Below, piece after piece: positions 63,930-64,000 of a DNA stretch of 64,000 nt. The notes under the pieces were generated by a model. The model was not told where the DNA came from. It made no database searches and saw nothing but the letters and a program-made list of their open reading frames with translations. Within the stretch, counting starts at the first letter, position 1, and each line of letters starts with the position of its first letter. The DNA comes from Fragilaria crotonensis (taxonomy: Eukaryota > Bacillariophyta > Fragilariophyceae > Fragilariales > Fragilariaceae): contig JAKSYS010000881.1 of assembly GCA_022925895.1 (NCBI GenBank), positions 248,001 through 312,000 of the forward strand, given 5' to 3'. A program made the translations under genes and the position numbers.

Positions 63930-64000
63930 CCATACATTGACAACATTGCCATCAAGAAATACGAAGATGGTACGTTGATTGAATCGGTCGACAATGGCAT
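63930..64000 (+). CDS. Possible partial exon at window edge
   Basis: After an AACAG acceptor-like site the frame reads DLRLPYIDNIAIKKYEDGTL and stays open to the right edge. The composition is protein-like, but a GTACGT donor-like site lies inside and no family is recognised. It could be an internal exon of a gene continuing beyond the window. Confidence 0.25.

Overview
The window reads as nuclear DNA from a eukaryotic alga, most probably a diatom. Genes are compact. Most have no intron or one short intron (61-155 bp), with GT-AG ends. Several proteins carry stramenopile-type bipartite plastid presequences: a signal peptide followed by a Phe at the cleavage site, seen as ASAF-AP in the TatA-like protein at 17.6-18.0 kb. 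The gene set is eukaryotic: NudC, Pescadillo, eIF3e, ATG8, Mon1, a Sec23-like protein, DGAT2, a heat shock factor and a nuclear tRNA-Leu(CAG). I cannot name the species.

Layout. 0-13 kb: 3' end of a BRAP2-like gene, PTGES2-like, a G-rich heptamer array, an MFS transporter, a small membrane ORF with an in-frame TGA, NudC, tRNA-Leu, CIA30/NDUFAF1, a DFGDF-repeat trafficking protein, a low-complexity protein and nuclear-encoded plastid IF-1. 13-24 kb: an organellar PPR protein, two neighbouring plastid TatA/B-like genes, Pescadillo, a ubiquitin protease and an RluD-type pseudouridine synthase. 24-42 kb is looser: trypsin-like protease, TMEM42-like, secreted metallophosphoesterase, a foldback element with perfect 20-bp inverted ends, two head-to-tail copies of a 1.3-kb repeat, an SMPD4-like protein, an HSF, and four copies of a ~180-bp repeat. 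42-64 kb: two alpha/beta-hydrolase-type genes, Sec23-like, Mon1, eIF3e, a 2OG-Fe(II) oxygenase, Mpv17/PMP22, a BTB protein, a basic nuclear protein, TerC, ATG8 and DGAT2.

There is no operon logic. Themes recur: plastid biogenesis (IF-1, the Tat-like pair, RluD-like, TerC), mitochondrial biogenesis (CIA30, PTGES2-like, PPR), membrane traffic and autophagy (DFGDF protein, Sec23-like, Mon1, ATG8) and lipid metabolism (SMPD4-like, DGAT2).

One strong cross-cutting signal is technical or evolutionary. Six otherwise well-conserved genes need eleven single-base corrections, and all can be read as the loss of one base, mostly in short homopolymers. When the bases are restored, every gene length becomes a multiple of three. 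This looks like uncorrected long-read consensus error more than decay, though pseudogenization is possible, above all for the PPR gene. Intergenic DNA is full of short palindromes built on GTAC, CTAG and CCGG.
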